64,000 nt of DNA from Deltaproteobacteria bacterium (GTDB lineage Bacteria; Myxococcota_A; UBA9160; JAJDAL01). Under the pieces are notes generated by a model that did no database searches, was not told the DNA's origin, and saw only the letters and a list, made by a program, of their open reading frames with translations. How positions within the stretch are numbered: position 1 is the first letter of the stretch; every line of letters begins with the position of its first letter. Positions 42,417 through 51,696 of the stretch are shown here, one piece after another. Both the position numbers and the translations under genes were made by a program. The stretch spans positions 1 to 64,000 of the forward strand of contig JAJDAL010000036.1 in assembly GCA_029261875.1 (NCBI GenBank), in the 5' to 3' direction.

Positions 42417-43778
42417 TCAGAATCGGAAATAGATGAAGGTTCGCGAATAGGAGAAGAAGAGCACCGCGACCGTCACCAAGCCCGCCTGGAAAGCCGGTCG
42501 TTGGAAAACGCGAAAGAACGAAGTCGTGGGGGTTCCGAACAGCCACTTCTCTTCGTCGACCCAGAAAGTCCAGGTCGCGATGGCGGCGAGTAGCGCCCAG
42601 CTCGCCGCGCCGTAGCGCGCGGGCTCACCCGTGAAAGCGAACAGCACCGAGAGCAGTTCGGCGTATTGGGTGAGATCGAGATAGAACAAGGGCCAACCGA
42701 GCGTCACGATCGAGAAGGTCAGGGCAATGGCGAGCCTCTGGGGCAGGCGGTCCCACCAGGGCTTCGCAACGTGGTAGAGCACGACGAAGGCACCGTGATA
42801 CCCACCCCAAACCAGAAAATTCCAACCGGCGCCATGCCACAAGCCACAGGCGAGGAACACGATCAGGATGTTTCGCGTATAGCGCAGGTTTCCGCCGAGC
42901 CTCAGGTAGACGTAGTCGCGCAACCAATAGGAGAGCGTGACGTGCCAGCGCCGCCAGAAGTCCTGCGGGGAAGTGGATTTGTAGGGCTCGAGGAAGTTGC
43001 GCGGAAGATCGATGCAGAAGAGCTTTCCGAGTCCGATGGCCATCAGGGAGTAGGACCAGAAGTCGTAGTAGATGATGAACGAATAGGCGAGGACACTGAA
43101 GGCCGCGTCCGGCGAGGAATTGGAAAGGCCGGGATTGAAGCGCTCCTGGAGCGTCAGGAGGATGTCGCTGCCGAAGGTTTTGGCAAACAAACCGACACTC
43201 AGGAATTTGAGGCCTGAAGCCACATCGGGATGTAAACGGGGTTGGGTCTGTATCCGGATCAACTGCTCGCGGATCTGGGAATAGCGGAGGATTGGGCCCG
43301 CGATCAGCTGCGGGAAGAATGAGATGTAGGCGGCGAAACGCAGCGGGCTGTCTTCCGTGGCAACCGATCGGTCGTATTGATCGATCGAGTAGGAAACGAT
43401 CTGAAAGGTGTAGAAACTGATTCCGGCCGGAAGCGTTACGGCGAGGATCGGACCGAACAGTGAATAGGTTCCGTCGCCGGCGCCTACGCTCGCCAAGGTG
43501 AACCCGAGATACTTGAAGAAGTAGAGCACGATCAGCGGAAACGAAATCGCCGCCGCCAGGGCCGCGCGCCCGCCGACCCGCGCCAATACGAATCCCGTCC
43601 CATAGCCCCAGGCCACACTCATTACCATGAATTCAAGCGGGACGATTCCCGACAGGCCGTAGAAGAAGAGCGATGCGGCGACGATGACGGCTAAGCGGAG
43701 TTTCGCGGGAACCAGATAGAAGACGGCCAAGACCGCCGGCAGGAAGAGGAGCAGGAACCCCAGGTCATTGAAATTCAT
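42417..43778 (-). CDS. MBOAT family O-acyltransferase (AlgI-like)
   Basis: 453 residues, about ten transmembrane helices. The AlgI-type block YKSTSPQDFWRRWHVTLSYW (about 279-298) and FLACGLWHGAGWNFLVWGG with the catalytic His mark the family. By family knowledge it moves acyl groups (usually acetyl) across the inner membrane to the periplasmic face, for a partner to place on the polysaccharide. The adjacent SGNH-like gene is the likely partner. Third-to-last in a five-gene minus operon with 10-14 bp spacing. Confidence 0.92.
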   Translation of the reverse strand: MNFNDLGFLLLFLPAVLAVFYLVPAKLRLAVIVAASLFFYGLSGIVPLEFMVMSVAWGYGTGFVLARVGGRAALAAAISFPLIVLYFFKYLGFTLASVGAGDGTYSLFGPILAVTLPAGISFYTFQIVSYSIDQYDRSVATEDSPLRFAAYISFFPQLIAGPILRYSQIREQLIRIQTQPRLHPDVASGLKFLSVGLFAKTFGSDILLTLQERFNPGLSNSSPDAAFSVLAYSFIIYYDFWSYSLMAIGLGKLFCIDLPRNFLEPYKSTSPQDFWRRWHVTLSYWLRDYVYLRLGGNLRYTRNILIVFLACGLWHGAGWNFLVWGGYHGAFVVLYHVAKPWWDRLPQRLAIALTFSIVTLGWPLFYLDLTQYAELLSVLFAFTGEPARYGAASWALLAAIATWTFWVDEEKWLFGTPTTSFFRVFQRPAFQAGLVTVAVLFFSYSRTFIYFRF

Positions 43779-43788
43779 TGTCCAGGGT

Positions 43789-45522
43789 TCACCCCTTCTC
43801 GACGATGAAGTCGTTCATCACGAGAAGGTCGATTCCCGTTCCTCCGAAGCAGCGCAGGGCATCCTGCGGCGTGCAGACAACGGGCTCTCCCTGCACATTG
43901 AAGGAAGTGTTGATCAGGACGGGGTGTCCGGTGCGCTCGGCAAACGCCTCGATCAGTGCGTGATAGCGCGGGTTCGTGTCCCGATGAACGGCCTGGGGGC
44001 GCGCGGTTCCGTCCACGTGCACCGCCGCGGGAATCAGCTCCTGGTATTCCTCGCGAACCGGGAAGGCGAGGATCATGTAATCGCTGGTCGCGCAGGTCTT
44101 CTCGAAGTAGGTGTAGTAGCGCTCCGCCAGGATCGAGGGACAGAAGGGGCGCCAGCCCTCGCGATGTTTGACTTCGGCGTTGATCTTGTCGCGCATGTTT
44201 TCGATCAGCGGATTCGCGAGAATCGAACGGCCGCCCAGGGCGCGTGCCCCGAATTCCATTCGCCCCTGGAACCAGCCTACGATCTTTCCGTTCGCCAGGG
44301 CGTCGGCGACTTCCTCGGTCGTGTCCGCGGACTTGCGGTACGCGAGTTTCGATTCGCGCAACGCGTTCTCGATCTGCGCGTCGGAATACGCCGGACCGTA
44401 ATAGGCGTGACGCATGGGCGCGAACGTCTCGACACCCGCTTCGCGTGCAAGTAGATACGCGGCCCCCAAGGCGATTCCGTTATCCGAAGATGCGGGCTGA
44501 ACGAAGATTCGGTCCACGCCGTCGAGTCCGGCGAGGGCTCCATTCATCTTGCAGTTCATCGCGACACCGCCTGCAAGGCACAGATTGCGACTTCCGGAGC
44601 TTGCGAGGGCGCGTTTCGTCAATGCCTTCATCACGGCTTCGAGGCGATACTGAACGTTGAACGCCAGGTCGCGATGCTCGTCTTCCAGGCGCTGGTGCGA
44701 CAGGCGAGGGCTTCCGAACAGGTCGACCATGGCGTCGGTGAAGCGACGACCGTAGCTGCGCTTTCCCACGTGGCGCATGTAGGGATTGACTTCGAAGCGC
44801 CCGCTGGCTTCGTCGTAGGTCAGCACCTGATCGAGTTTGCGCTGAAGGGATTCCGAATATTCGCCAAATGCGGCGAGACCCATCAGCTTGCCTTCGTCCC
44901 GATTGGCGCGGAATCCCAGGAATTCGGTGAATGTGGCGTAGTAGCCCCCAAGGCTGTGGGGCAATAAGAAGCGCTCGATTTCATCGATCACGTGGCCCCG
45001 GGCATTCCACAGGTGGGTCGTGGATTCTTCGCCGCTCCCGTCGACGGTCACGACGGCGGCGTCCTCGAATCCCGATGCGAAATAGGTGCTGGCCGCGTGG
45101 CACAAATGATGGGGGAGAAAGCGGATTCGATTCGGGTCGAGCCGGTGTCCGCGCAAGGCCAGCCCCTGGCACAGGTCTGCGCGCACGTACTCGGGATTCA
45201 TCTTGACGAGCAATGCCTGTTCGTAGAGCGCGTTGTAGGTGGGATCGGGATCCGGGTAGCGCTCGCGCAGGCCGTCGTAGAAAGCCGGCATGGTCTCGGC
45301 GTAGTGGGGCGAATCCCAGCCGAACCCGATGCCGTCGAGTTCGTCGAATCCGATACGCGCTTCTTCGAGGCAATACAGGATCGATGCGATGGGCATGACG
45401 CCGGGCGAAGTCTTGATGCGATTGAAACGCTCTTCCTCTGCGAATGCGACGATCTCTCCGTCGCGCAGGATCGCAGCCGCGCTGTTGGGCGAGTAGCCCA
45501 TGATGCCCAAGTAGTGGCCCAT
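43789..45522 (-). CDS. Carbamoyltransferase (NodU/CmcH/TobZ family)
   Basis: 577 residues. N-terminal Kae1-like domain: GIMGYSPNSAAAILRDGEIV and AEEERFNRIK; metal-binding LPHHLCHAASTYFASGF (about 113-129) and VTVDGSGEESTTHLW. C-terminal YrdC-like half: GGRSILANPL, CPSILAERYYTYF, INTSFNVQGEPVVCTPQDAL. Such enzymes place a carbamoyl group from carbamoyl phosphate on a hydroxyl, as NodU does on Nod factors. Context points to carbamoylation of a sugar in the polymer. Cytoplasmic. Confidence 0.92.
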   Translation of the reverse strand: MGHYLGIMGYSPNSAAAILRDGEIVAFAEEERFNRIKTSPGVMPIASILYCLEEARIGFDELDGIGFGWDSPHYAETMPAFYDGLRERYPDPDPTYNALYEQALLVKMNPEYVRADLCQGLALRGHRLDPNRIRFLPHHLCHAASTYFASGFEDAAVVTVDGSGEESTTHLWNARGHVIDEIERFLLPHSLGGYYATFTEFLGFRANRDEGKLMGLAAFGEYSESLQRKLDQVLTYDEASGRFEVNPYMRHVGKRSYGRRFTDAMVDLFGSPRLSHQRLEDEHRDLAFNVQYRLEAVMKALTKRALASSGSRNLCLAGGVAMNCKMNGALAGLDGVDRIFVQPASSDNGIALGAAYLLAREAGVETFAPMRHAYYGPAYSDAQIENALRESKLAYRKSADTTEEVADALANGKIVGWFQGRMEFGARALGGRSILANPLIENMRDKINAEVKHREGWRPFCPSILAERYYTYFEKTCATSDYMILAFPVREEYQELIPAAVHVDGTARPQAVHRDTNPRYHALIEAFAERTGHPVLINTSFNVQGEPVVCTPQDALRCFGGTGIDLLVMNDFIVEKG

Positions 45523-45534
45523 GCTCGCGGACTC

Positions 45535-46509
45535 CTAGGCGCGTGCGGCGAGAGCGTTGTCCTCTTCTACGCCCCGCCAGGTGTCTTGAATGCGTCCACC
45601 GGCCGCCACGCGGCGAATCCCCTCGGCGAGGGAAATCGCCGGGCGATAGCCCAGCACCCTCTGGGCTTTGGTCGTGTTGGGTACCCGACAGCGGATCTCT
45701 CGACCAAAACCGCGATCGACCTGCTCGAGCGGGATGAAGCGCGGCTGCATGTTGGATCCCAGCACGTGGATCACTCGGTGAGCGAGTTCCTTCATGGTGA
45801 TGGGTTCCGCGGGATTCCCGACGTTGAAGACTTGACCCGCGGCGGCGGGGTTCTTCACCGTGGCAGCGGCGCCGCGCACGGCGTCTTCCACGTAGCAGAA
45901 GGCGCGCACCTGGCCGCCATCGCCGTGGATGACGGGCTCACGCCCGGCCTGAACTTCGCGAATGAAGCGCGGCATGACGAATTCCGCGACCTGGCCCGTA
46001 CCGTAGACGTTGAAGAAGCGAACGATCGAGTGCTCGAATCCGTAACGCGTCGCGTAGGAGGAAACGTATTGTTCACCCGCCAGCTTGGACGTGGCATACA
46101 CCGAACGCGGGTTGAGTGGAGTCTCCTCGTCCACCGGAAGTTTGGCGGGTTCGCCGTAGACTTCCGAGGAAGAGGCGAAGATGAAACGCTGCACTCCCTC
46201 TTTCGCGCAGGCGTCGAGCAGGTTGATGGTTCCCGAGATGTTCACGTTCAGGCACGCCAGGGGATCCGTCTCGGTGCGCGAGACGCCCAGAATAGCGGCC
46301 AGGTGAATCACGTAGTCACAGCCTTGAACCGCACGCGATACGTCGTTGACGTCCAGGATGCTGCCCGTCACCACTTCGACGCTCGATCGCGTGCGAGGGC
46401 GTTGCAGATCCAATGCGCGAACCTTCAGGTCCGGATGATCTCGCCGCAATTGAGCGATCATGGCCGCTCCGATGAATCCCGATGCTCCGGTTACGAGGAC
46501 GCGCGGCAC
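45535..46509 (-). CDS. NAD-dependent epimerase/dehydratase (extended SDR)
   Basis: 324 residues. NAD-binding GASGFIGAAMIAQL (about 8-21), active-site YATSKLAGEQY (Tyr-x-x-x-Lys, ~148-158) and SSSEVYGEPAKLPVDE typical of GalE/WbpP/RmlB-like sugar-nucleotide enzymes. It acts on a UDP- or dTDP-hexose in the cytoplasm. Immediately downstream of, and overlapping by 19 bp, the DegT aminotransferase, so the two probably act in sequence to make an amino sugar. Whether it is an epimerase or 4,6-dehydratase is unresolved. Confidence 0.88.
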   Translation of the reverse strand: MPRVLVTGASGFIGAAMIAQLRRDHPDLKVRALDLQRPRTRSSVEVVTGSILDVNDVSRAVQGCDYVIHLAAILGVSRTETDPLACLNVNISGTINLLDACAKEGVQRFIFASSSEVYGEPAKLPVDEETPLNPRSVYATSKLAGEQYVSSYATRYGFEHSIVRFFNVYGTGQVAEFVMPRFIREVQAGREPVIHGDGGQVRAFCYVEDAVRGAAATVKNPAAAGQVFNVGNPAEPITMKELAHRVIHVLGSNMQPRFIPLEQVDRGFGREIRCRVPNTTKAQRVLGYRPAISLAEGIRRVAAGGRIQDTWRGVEEDNALAARA

Positions 46510-47717
46510 GAGGCCACCTCCAGCGGTAATGCGGGGCCTGTTGAGCCCGCGCGGGTGATCTGCACGGCGTTGCGGACTTCGTGAATCACGCGATCCGCAT
46601 CCGCGTCCGACATTCCTGGAAACAGGGGGAGGGTGAGTAGTTCACGGAAGGCGGCTTCCGCATTGGGGAAGGCGCCGTCGCGGTCGCCGAAGCGCGCGCG
46701 GTAATAGGGCTGCTGATGGACCGGGCGGTAGTGGACGTTCACGCCGAGTCCGCGATTCCGCAGCAAGTGGTAGAGCTCGTCGCGCTCTTGTGTGCGGATC
46801 CAGAATAGATGCCAGGCCGGCTCGACGTCCGGGCGTACCACCGGGAGCCCCACACCGACGATTCCCGAGAGTCCCTTGGTGAGGCGATGGACGAGTTCGC
46901 GGCGGCGTTCGAGAAACGCATCCAGGCGAGCGAGTTGTGCGCGGCCGAGGGCGGCCGACAAGCCGCTCATCCGATAGTTGAGGCCCAGCTCGACCATCTC
47001 GTAGGAATAGGCATCGGCGTGGTCGCGCTGCTGCGCGTCCGCGGAAATTCCGTGGTTGCGAAAGGTCTGCAAGCGCTTCGCGATTTGCGGGTCGTTGGTG
47101 GTCGCGATTCCGCCTTCTCCGGTGGTCAGGTGCTTGGCGGGGTGGAAGCTGAAGCAAGCGACATCGCCGAGTGTCCCCACCGCGCAATCGCGGTAGCGGG
47201 CGCCCGGCGCGTGGGTGGCATCCTCGATCACGGCAATGCCGCGTTCCCGCGCGATGGCGCACAGGGCGTCCATGTCGCAGGGGTGGCCACCGTAGTGGAC
47301 GGGGACGATCGCCCGGGTTTCCGGCGTGATGCGCGATGCCACGTCGTCCGGATCGAGACACAGGGTTTCGGCATCGACGTCGGCGAGCAGGGGCGACGCG
47401 CCCTGAAACAAGATGACATTGGCGGTGGAGCAGAAGGTCAGGGTGGGGACGATGACGTGGTCCCCGGCGCCGACGCCCACCGCGTGTGCGGCGGCGTGAA
47501 GTGCCGCGGTACCCGACGACATCGCAACGGCGAATTGAACGCCGATTCGCGCCGCGAACTCCGCTTCGAAGCGCTCCACTTCGGGACCCGGGCCCACCCA
47601 TTCCGAAGCGATGACCGAAGCCAGCGCCTGGGTGTCCTCGTCCGCCAATGTGGCACGCGCGTACGGAAGCCAAGGTTGATCCACAACCCCTCCTGACTTC
47701 CCTTCTTTTCGTGGCAT
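46491..47717 (-). CDS. DegT/DnrJ/EryC1/StrS sugar aminotransferase
   Basis: 408 residues, first gene of the five-gene minus operon. PLP-binding Lys in CFSFHPAKHLTTGEGGIATT (about 192-211); also MSSGTAALHAAAHAVG and YHYGGHP-like VPVHYGGHPCDMDA. It transfers an amino group, usually from glutamate, to a keto-sugar nucleotide. With the SDR it could supply the amino-sugar needed by the PseG/NeuB cassette, or an independent repeat-unit sugar; that pairing is inference. Confidence 0.92.
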   Translation of the reverse strand: MPRKEGKSGGVVDQPWLPYARATLADEDTQALASVIASEWVGPGPEVERFEAEFAARIGVQFAVAMSSGTAALHAAAHAVGVGAGDHVIVPTLTFCSTANVILFQGASPLLADVDAETLCLDPDDVASRITPETRAIVPVHYGGHPCDMDALCAIARERGIAVIEDATHAPGARYRDCAVGTLGDVACFSFHPAKHLTTGEGGIATTNDPQIAKRLQTFRNHGISADAQQRDHADAYSYEMVELGLNYRMSGLSAALGRAQLARLDAFLERRRELVHRLTKGLSGIVGVGLPVVRPDVEPAWHLFWIRTQERDELYHLLRNRGLGVNVHYRPVHQQPYYRARFGDRDGAFPNAEAAFRELLTLPLFPGMSDADADRVIHEVRNAVQITRAGSTGPALPLEVASCRASS

Positions 47718-47805
47718 CTCGCGCGCAACTTGAGCCGGAATCCAGCGTGTTTAGGGGCGCATCTCGAAACCGAGCTCACGGAATGGGTGGTTTTGGAACC
47801 AGTGT

Positions 47806-47844
47806 GAACCCCCGAGCTCCCGAGTCGGGGATTCGGGGGTTCAG
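47806..47844. promoter_or_regulatory. Perfect 11-bp inverted repeat with a competing inner pairing, in the divergent gap 47718-47899
   Basis: TGAACCCCCGA (47806-47816) and TCGGGGGTTCA (47834-47844) are perfect inverted repeats with a 17-base loop. The loop carries TCGGGG (47826-47831), which can also pair with CCCCGA (47811-47816), so two mutually exclusive hairpins are possible. It lies 55 bases upstream of the NodB gene (ATG 47900) and about 90 bases from the start of the divergent aminotransferase. It could be a protein operator or a switch-like leader for the plus-strand transcript. It shares CCCCGAG and AGTCGGGGAT with the element at 13246-13292. Confidence 0.5.
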
Positions 47845-47899
47845 CCCAAGGGGTTGGGTCCCGATACGCCCACAGGTAGGCAACTGAGGTGCAGATCGC

Positions 47900-48784
47900 A
47901 TGAGCGCTCGCGTTCTTCTGTATTGGGATTACGAGCTCGGCTTCGGCTACGCCGGTGCGGAGTCGCGTCGGATTGCGGAACAAGAAGCCCTGGCGACGGA
48001 TCGTTTGCTGGACTTTCTCCAGGCGCGGGGTGTTCCCGCGACCTTCGCGGTCGTCGGCGCCTGCGCGATGCTGGACGGCCCACCCCATCACAACCGGAGC
48101 CAGGTCGCCCGCATGGCGGAACAGGGTCACGAAGTGGCCTCCCACGGCTGGCAGCACGAGCGGTTCTCCGCATTGGCGCCCGATCGAGTGGAAGGCATTC
48201 TGCGACGCAGTCGCTTCGCTCTCGAACAGGCGACGGGGAACCCCGTGGTCTCCTTCGCGGGTCCTTGGAACAGTCCCCAGCGTTGGTTGGCACGCGGTGC
48301 TTTCGCGCTGGGCGAAAAACGCCGCCACGGTGCGTTGCGGACGGATATTCCCGTATTGCTTCGCTGCTTGCGCCGCGCAGGATACCGGACCGCGCGCGTC
48401 TACTACCAACCCACGCATCTTCAAGTACTGCGCCGAATGGGCTGGCGAAGCGACTACCGCGGACCGGACGTCTTGCACCGCAATGGATTGACGCTTCTGC
48501 GCAGCGACTTTCCCCAGGGTTTCGATGTGCCGAGCGTTCGCGCCTTCCAAGCGCGGATCTCCGCCGGAAGGATCGGGGTCGTATGGGGGCATCCCTGGCG
48601 CCTGCTCACGGATTCGCCCGAAGCCTGGCGCTTCTTCGAACCGATGATGGATCGCTTGTGTCGCGCTCGCGACGTGGGACAGCTGAAATTTGCGACGCCG
48701 CGCGACTTCGATTCGGAAGCGGCTCGAAAGCCGCGTCAGAGGATCTCGCGCAGCGACACGTTTGCGTCTCCGCCGACGGTGTGA
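47900..48784 (+). CDS. NodB-type polysaccharide deacetylase
   Basis: 294 residues. Opens VLLYWDYELGFGYAG, a variant of the catalytic Asp motif; the metal-binding histidines are in GHEVASHGWQHERFSAL (about 77-93) and FAGPWNSPQRWL is the usual FRPPxG-like strand in altered form. No signal peptide. It would deacetylate a glycan or a lipid-linked precursor. It stands alone between two minus operons with an inverted repeat upstream and overlaps the convergent kinase gene by 49 bp. Confidence 0.82.
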   Translation: MSARVLLYWDYELGFGYAGAESRRIAEQEALATDRLLDFLQARGVPATFAVVGACAMLDGPPHHNRSQVARMAEQGHEVASHGWQHERFSALAPDRVEGILRRSRFALEQATGNPVVSFAGPWNSPQRWLARGAFALGEKRRHGALRTDIPVLLRCLRRAGYRTARVYYQPTHLQVLRRMGWRSDYRGPDVLHRNGLTLLRSDFPQGFDVPSVRAFQARISAGRIGVVWGHPWRLLTDSPEAWRFFEPMMDRLCRARDVGQLKFATPRDFDSEAARKPRQRISRSDTFASPPTV

Positions 48785-49635
48785 CGCGCAAAGCAGCGAA
48801 ATAGATCGTCGCAGGCTTCCGGAGCGATTCCGAGCTCTTTGCTGAAGCGAGGCACCCAGCGCTGGCAAAGGGCGCGCGGGACCGGATCCGTGCGAAAGGC
48901 GCGGATCAAGTCCTCCTTCTGGGGTAGGCCGCCGCGGCGTTTCCCGATCCGACTGCGCAACATCGCCACCCGAAGGGTAAAATTGAACAGGTCCACCAGG
49001 GGCAGCCCGGGAAGGTCGGCCCATTCCCAGTCGATCACCTGGAGTTTGGAACCTTGGATCAGGATGTTCGCGGGATTGAAGTCCCCGTGTTGTGCGGCCA
49101 GTTCCAGGGTACCCGTGTCCATGGCCTGGACGAGTCTCGCATCCTCTTCGGTCAACATGCGATGTTGCTGGGCGAACGAAGCGGCATCCTTCACGCGCGT
49201 GCGCGTCTGGGTCTGCAACGTGAGGAGCCAGGCGGCGGCGCGGTCCAGGGCTGCGGCATAGCGGCGCGTCTGGAACCGGCTGCGCGGTGACGACAGATAG
49301 GACAACAGACTCTGTCCCGGGTAATAGGGGAGCGCCAAAGCGTTGCGCCCTCGAATCGTGAGCTGCGTCCATTCCCGCGGTGTGCCTTCGATGGGTGCCT
49401 GGTCCTTGAGGCGTTGCAGGTTGCGCGCCTCGCGATCGATTCGGAACGATCCATCCATCGAGCGCTCGTACTTGACGACGACCGTCGGTGCTCCGGTCCG
49501 GTCCGGAAGAACGTGCAGAATGTCCTTCCCATTGCCGCGTTCGAGCAACGCGCCCGCGGCCTTGGGGTCGCCGGGTACGCGATCCCGCCATTCCGGTTTC
49601 GCTTGCAGCTCTTCGACGATGTTTTCAACGAGCAT
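48736..49635 (-). CDS. APH/ChoK-fold phosphotransferase
   Basis: 299 residues. Catalytic loop AAQHGDFNPANILIQ (about 193-207; H-G-D-x-x-x-x-N) and metal-binding VIDWEWADLPG define the aminoglycoside phosphotransferase/choline kinase superfamily; VVVKYERS may hold the ATP-anchoring Lys. Last gene of a six-gene polysaccharide operon, so a sugar, LPS-core or lipid-intermediate kinase is more likely than antibiotic resistance. The exact acceptor is unknown. Overlaps the methyltransferase gene by 11 bp. Confidence 0.8.
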   Translation of the reverse strand: MLVENIVEELQAKPEWRDRVPGDPKAAGALLERGNGKDILHVLPDRTGAPTVVVKYERSMDGSFRIDREARNLQRLKDQAPIEGTPREWTQLTIRGRNALALPYYPGQSLLSYLSSPRSRFQTRRYAAALDRAAAWLLTLQTQTRTRVKDAASFAQQHRMLTEEDARLVQAMDTGTLELAAQHGDFNPANILIQGSKLQVIDWEWADLPGLPLVDLFNFTLRVAMLRSRIGKRRGGLPQKEDLIRAFRTDPVPRALCQRWVPRFSKELGIAPEACDDLFRCFARHTVGGDANVSLREIL

Positions 49636-50674
49636 CGAGTTCCCTCTGTGCGACGACCATGAATTCGGGAGCGCAACGCGCCAGCAGCCAATGCAGCGGG
49701 AGCTTCGTGTTCACGGATCGCACGGCGAGTGAAAGGGTTGGATGTTTGATGTCGAACATCTGGCCCAACGCGTGTCGCGTGAAGCGCTTGTCATCGAGGG
49801 CAGCCAGATACCGCATGTTGCGCGAACTCGGGAGTGGGGCGTAGAAGTGCGTGGATTCGAATCCCGTCTTGCGCAGCAGACGTCCGAGGGCGCCGTAGGA
49901 ATACAGTGGCGTGCGGTAGGGCGTACCCCGGCGCCAGAGTGACCAGCGGTTGGCCAGACCTTGGGGCATCCAGGTCGTGAACCGCATGCCCGCATGCGGA
50001 TCGCGAAAGCGGGTGACGGGCGTGAAGCGGTTCTCGATCGCCACGCACAGGGACCCCCCCGGGCGAAGCTTGCGATAGATGTGACTCAGGATGCGCCGTT
50101 GGGAGGCGCGCGGGTCGGGTTCCGAGCTGCTGCAACCCACCCATTCGAGAACGTGGTTCAATACGATGACGTCGAATTCTCCGTCGGCCACCGGAAGCGC
50201 TCCCGCATCGCACTGAATGGGCGTTACGTCGGCAGCGCCTTCCTGCCGGCAGCGCGCTGCGGTGAAGGCCGCGCGTTCGGGTACGGCGTCCGCGCAGACC
50301 AATTCCGCGCCGCGACGAGCAAAGCCCTCGGAGATCGCGCCCAATCCGCAACCCACGTCGAGTACGCGCGGGCGATCCGGCAGCGAGACGAGACTCTCCC
50401 AGGGACGCGATTCCGAGTCGAGCAGGTATCCGATGCGCGCCCATTCCTCGGGACTGAGGTTGCGTTGCAGCGCCGCCCGCCAGCCCGCGGATTCCACGTC
50501 CGTCAGCACGCAGCCCATGTTTTCCTGGCTGACTTCTCCCCAATAGGGCGCGCGCGGAAAGAAGCGCGGGACGCCGCGTTGGATCGGCCAGAACGCAGTG
50601 CAACCGTCACAGTGAATTTGATCGCCTTGGCGGCCGAGCACCTGGCTGCAGCGAGGACAATGAAGTTGTGTCAT
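49625..50674 (-). CDS. Methyltransferase with N-terminal zinc ribbon (Trm112-like)
   Basis: 349 residues from ATG 50674; the longer frame upstream overlaps the glycosyltransferase gene. Residues 1-35 form a four-Cys ribbon (Cys6, Cys9, Cys22, Cys25; FWPIQRGVPRF). SAM motif I RVLDVGCGLGAISEGF (about 102-117), LVCADAVPERAAF, FDVIVLNHVLEWVG. The C-terminal part (SLWRRGTPYRTPLYSYGAL) resembles sugar or lipid methyltransferases. ATGA overlap with the preceding gene indicates coupling. Similar in build to the protein at 28579-29853. Confidence 0.83.
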   Translation of the reverse strand: MTQLHCPRCSQVLGRQGDQIHCDGCTAFWPIQRGVPRFFPRAPYWGEVSQENMGCVLTDVESAGWRAALQRNLSPEEWARIGYLLDSESRPWESLVSLPDRPRVLDVGCGLGAISEGFARRGAELVCADAVPERAAFTAARCRQEGAADVTPIQCDAGALPVADGEFDVIVLNHVLEWVGCSSSEPDPRASQRRILSHIYRKLRPGGSLCVAIENRFTPVTRFRDPHAGMRFTTWMPQGLANRWSLWRRGTPYRTPLYSYGALGRLLRKTGFESTHFYAPLPSSRNMRYLAALDDKRFTRHALGQMFDIKHPTLSLAVRSVNTKLPLHWLLARCAPEFMVVAQRELDAR

Positions 50675-51696
50675 AGACAAACGACCCGATAGCGAAGCGA
50701 TCCCACCAGACGCCCGGCATCCATGGCCAGGGCGCGAGTGGCTCGGCAGGCAATGATCTTGGCGAACTCGAGACCCGAAGCGGCGAGGCTGTGGAGTTCG
50801 AGTAGACGTCGGGTCGAGCGCGCGTAATGGAAGATGTATCCCGCCAGGAGGAGAAGGAACCAGGGCGAGATCCAACTGGCGAGCAACGATCCGAGGATGA
50901 TCTTTCCGGGGGTTTCCAATGCGAGCCAGGCCCGGCCCGGCGCCGGGCGCACGGACCAGATACGGCGGGGGATTGCGACGATCCATTCTCCATCCGCGTG
51001 GTGTCGGAAGAGATGGGCGTGAGCGCGGCCGTAGCCGAACGATTGTCGAATCTGCCCGCGCACGTTGTCGTAGTTGCAATGGACCACACCGGCGTCCGGA
51101 GCGAATCGCAGGGTCCAACCTGCCCGGGCCGCGCGTGCGCACAGGTCATGGTCTTCACCGATGCGGAAGTGCACATCGAATCCATCGATTTCGAGAAGTG
51201 TGGCGACCCGCGCTGCGAGGTTTCCCGACGGGAGACCGCCGCGCACGAACGCGTAGCGGTAGACCTCGTAGGGCGGGCGCGGGTCTTGGGTGGAAGTGAT
51301 CGCGAGCGCTTTTTCCACGGCGCTGCGCGGCTTGCAGCCGCGAATTCGCCCCCCCACGAGTCCGACCTGCGGCGTCGTAAAGGCGTCTCGAATCCCCTGC
51401 AACCAGCCCGATTCCGCCAGGCAATCTGCATCCACGAAGGCGACGAAGCTGGACCTGGCTTCGCGCCAGCCGCGGTTGCGCGCGGCGGCGGGCCCGGGGA
51501 CGGGCTCGTGGATCAAGCGTACAGAGGAATGGGCCTCGGCGAGTCGCGCCACGTGACTGGGTCCACGGTCGCTGGAGCCGTTGTCGACGACGATGATCTC
51601 GCGCGGCGCCGGTTCCTGGGCGAGTACCGCCTGCACACAGGCTTCGATGGTATCCCCATCCTGATAGAGGGGGATGACGACGCTGATGTCGCTCAC
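50671..51696 (-). CDS. Glycosyltransferase family 2 with C-terminal membrane segments
   Basis: 341 residues from GTG 51696, overlapping the previous stop (GTGA). GT-A domain: ISVVIPLYQDGDTIEACVQA, IIVVDNGSSD, AFVDADCLAESGWL (D-A-D, about 86-88), FRIGEDHDLCARAARAGW. The last 100 residues contain one or two hydrophobic helices (SWISPWFLLLLAGYIF) that would tether it to the inner membrane. Probably adds one sugar to the lipid-linked unit. Confidence 0.87.
   Translation of the reverse strand: MSDISVVIPLYQDGDTIEACVQAVLAQEPAPREIIVVDNGSSDRGPSHVARLAEAHSSVRLIHEPVPGPAAARNRGWREARSSFVAFVDADCLAESGWLQGIRDAFTTPQVGLVGGRIRGCKPRSAVEKALAITSTQDPRPPYEVYRYAFVRGGLPSGNLAARVATLLEIDGFDVHFRIGEDHDLCARAARAGWTLRFAPDAGVVHCNYDNVRGQIRQSFGYGRAHAHLFRHHADGEWIVAIPRRIWSVRPAPGRAWLALETPGKIILGSLLASWISPWFLLLLAGYIFHYARSTRRLLELHSLAASGLEFAKIIACRATRALAMDAGRLVGSLRYRVVCL

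Noticed and set aside
47438..49591. A 717-codon minus-strand frame over the aminotransferase and NodB region
   Set aside because: Covers three genes with good motifs in other frames and itself has none.
48736..49635. Antibiotic-resistance aminoglycoside phosphotransferase
   Set aside because: Same fold, but it is the last gene of a polysaccharide operon and nothing suggests mobility.
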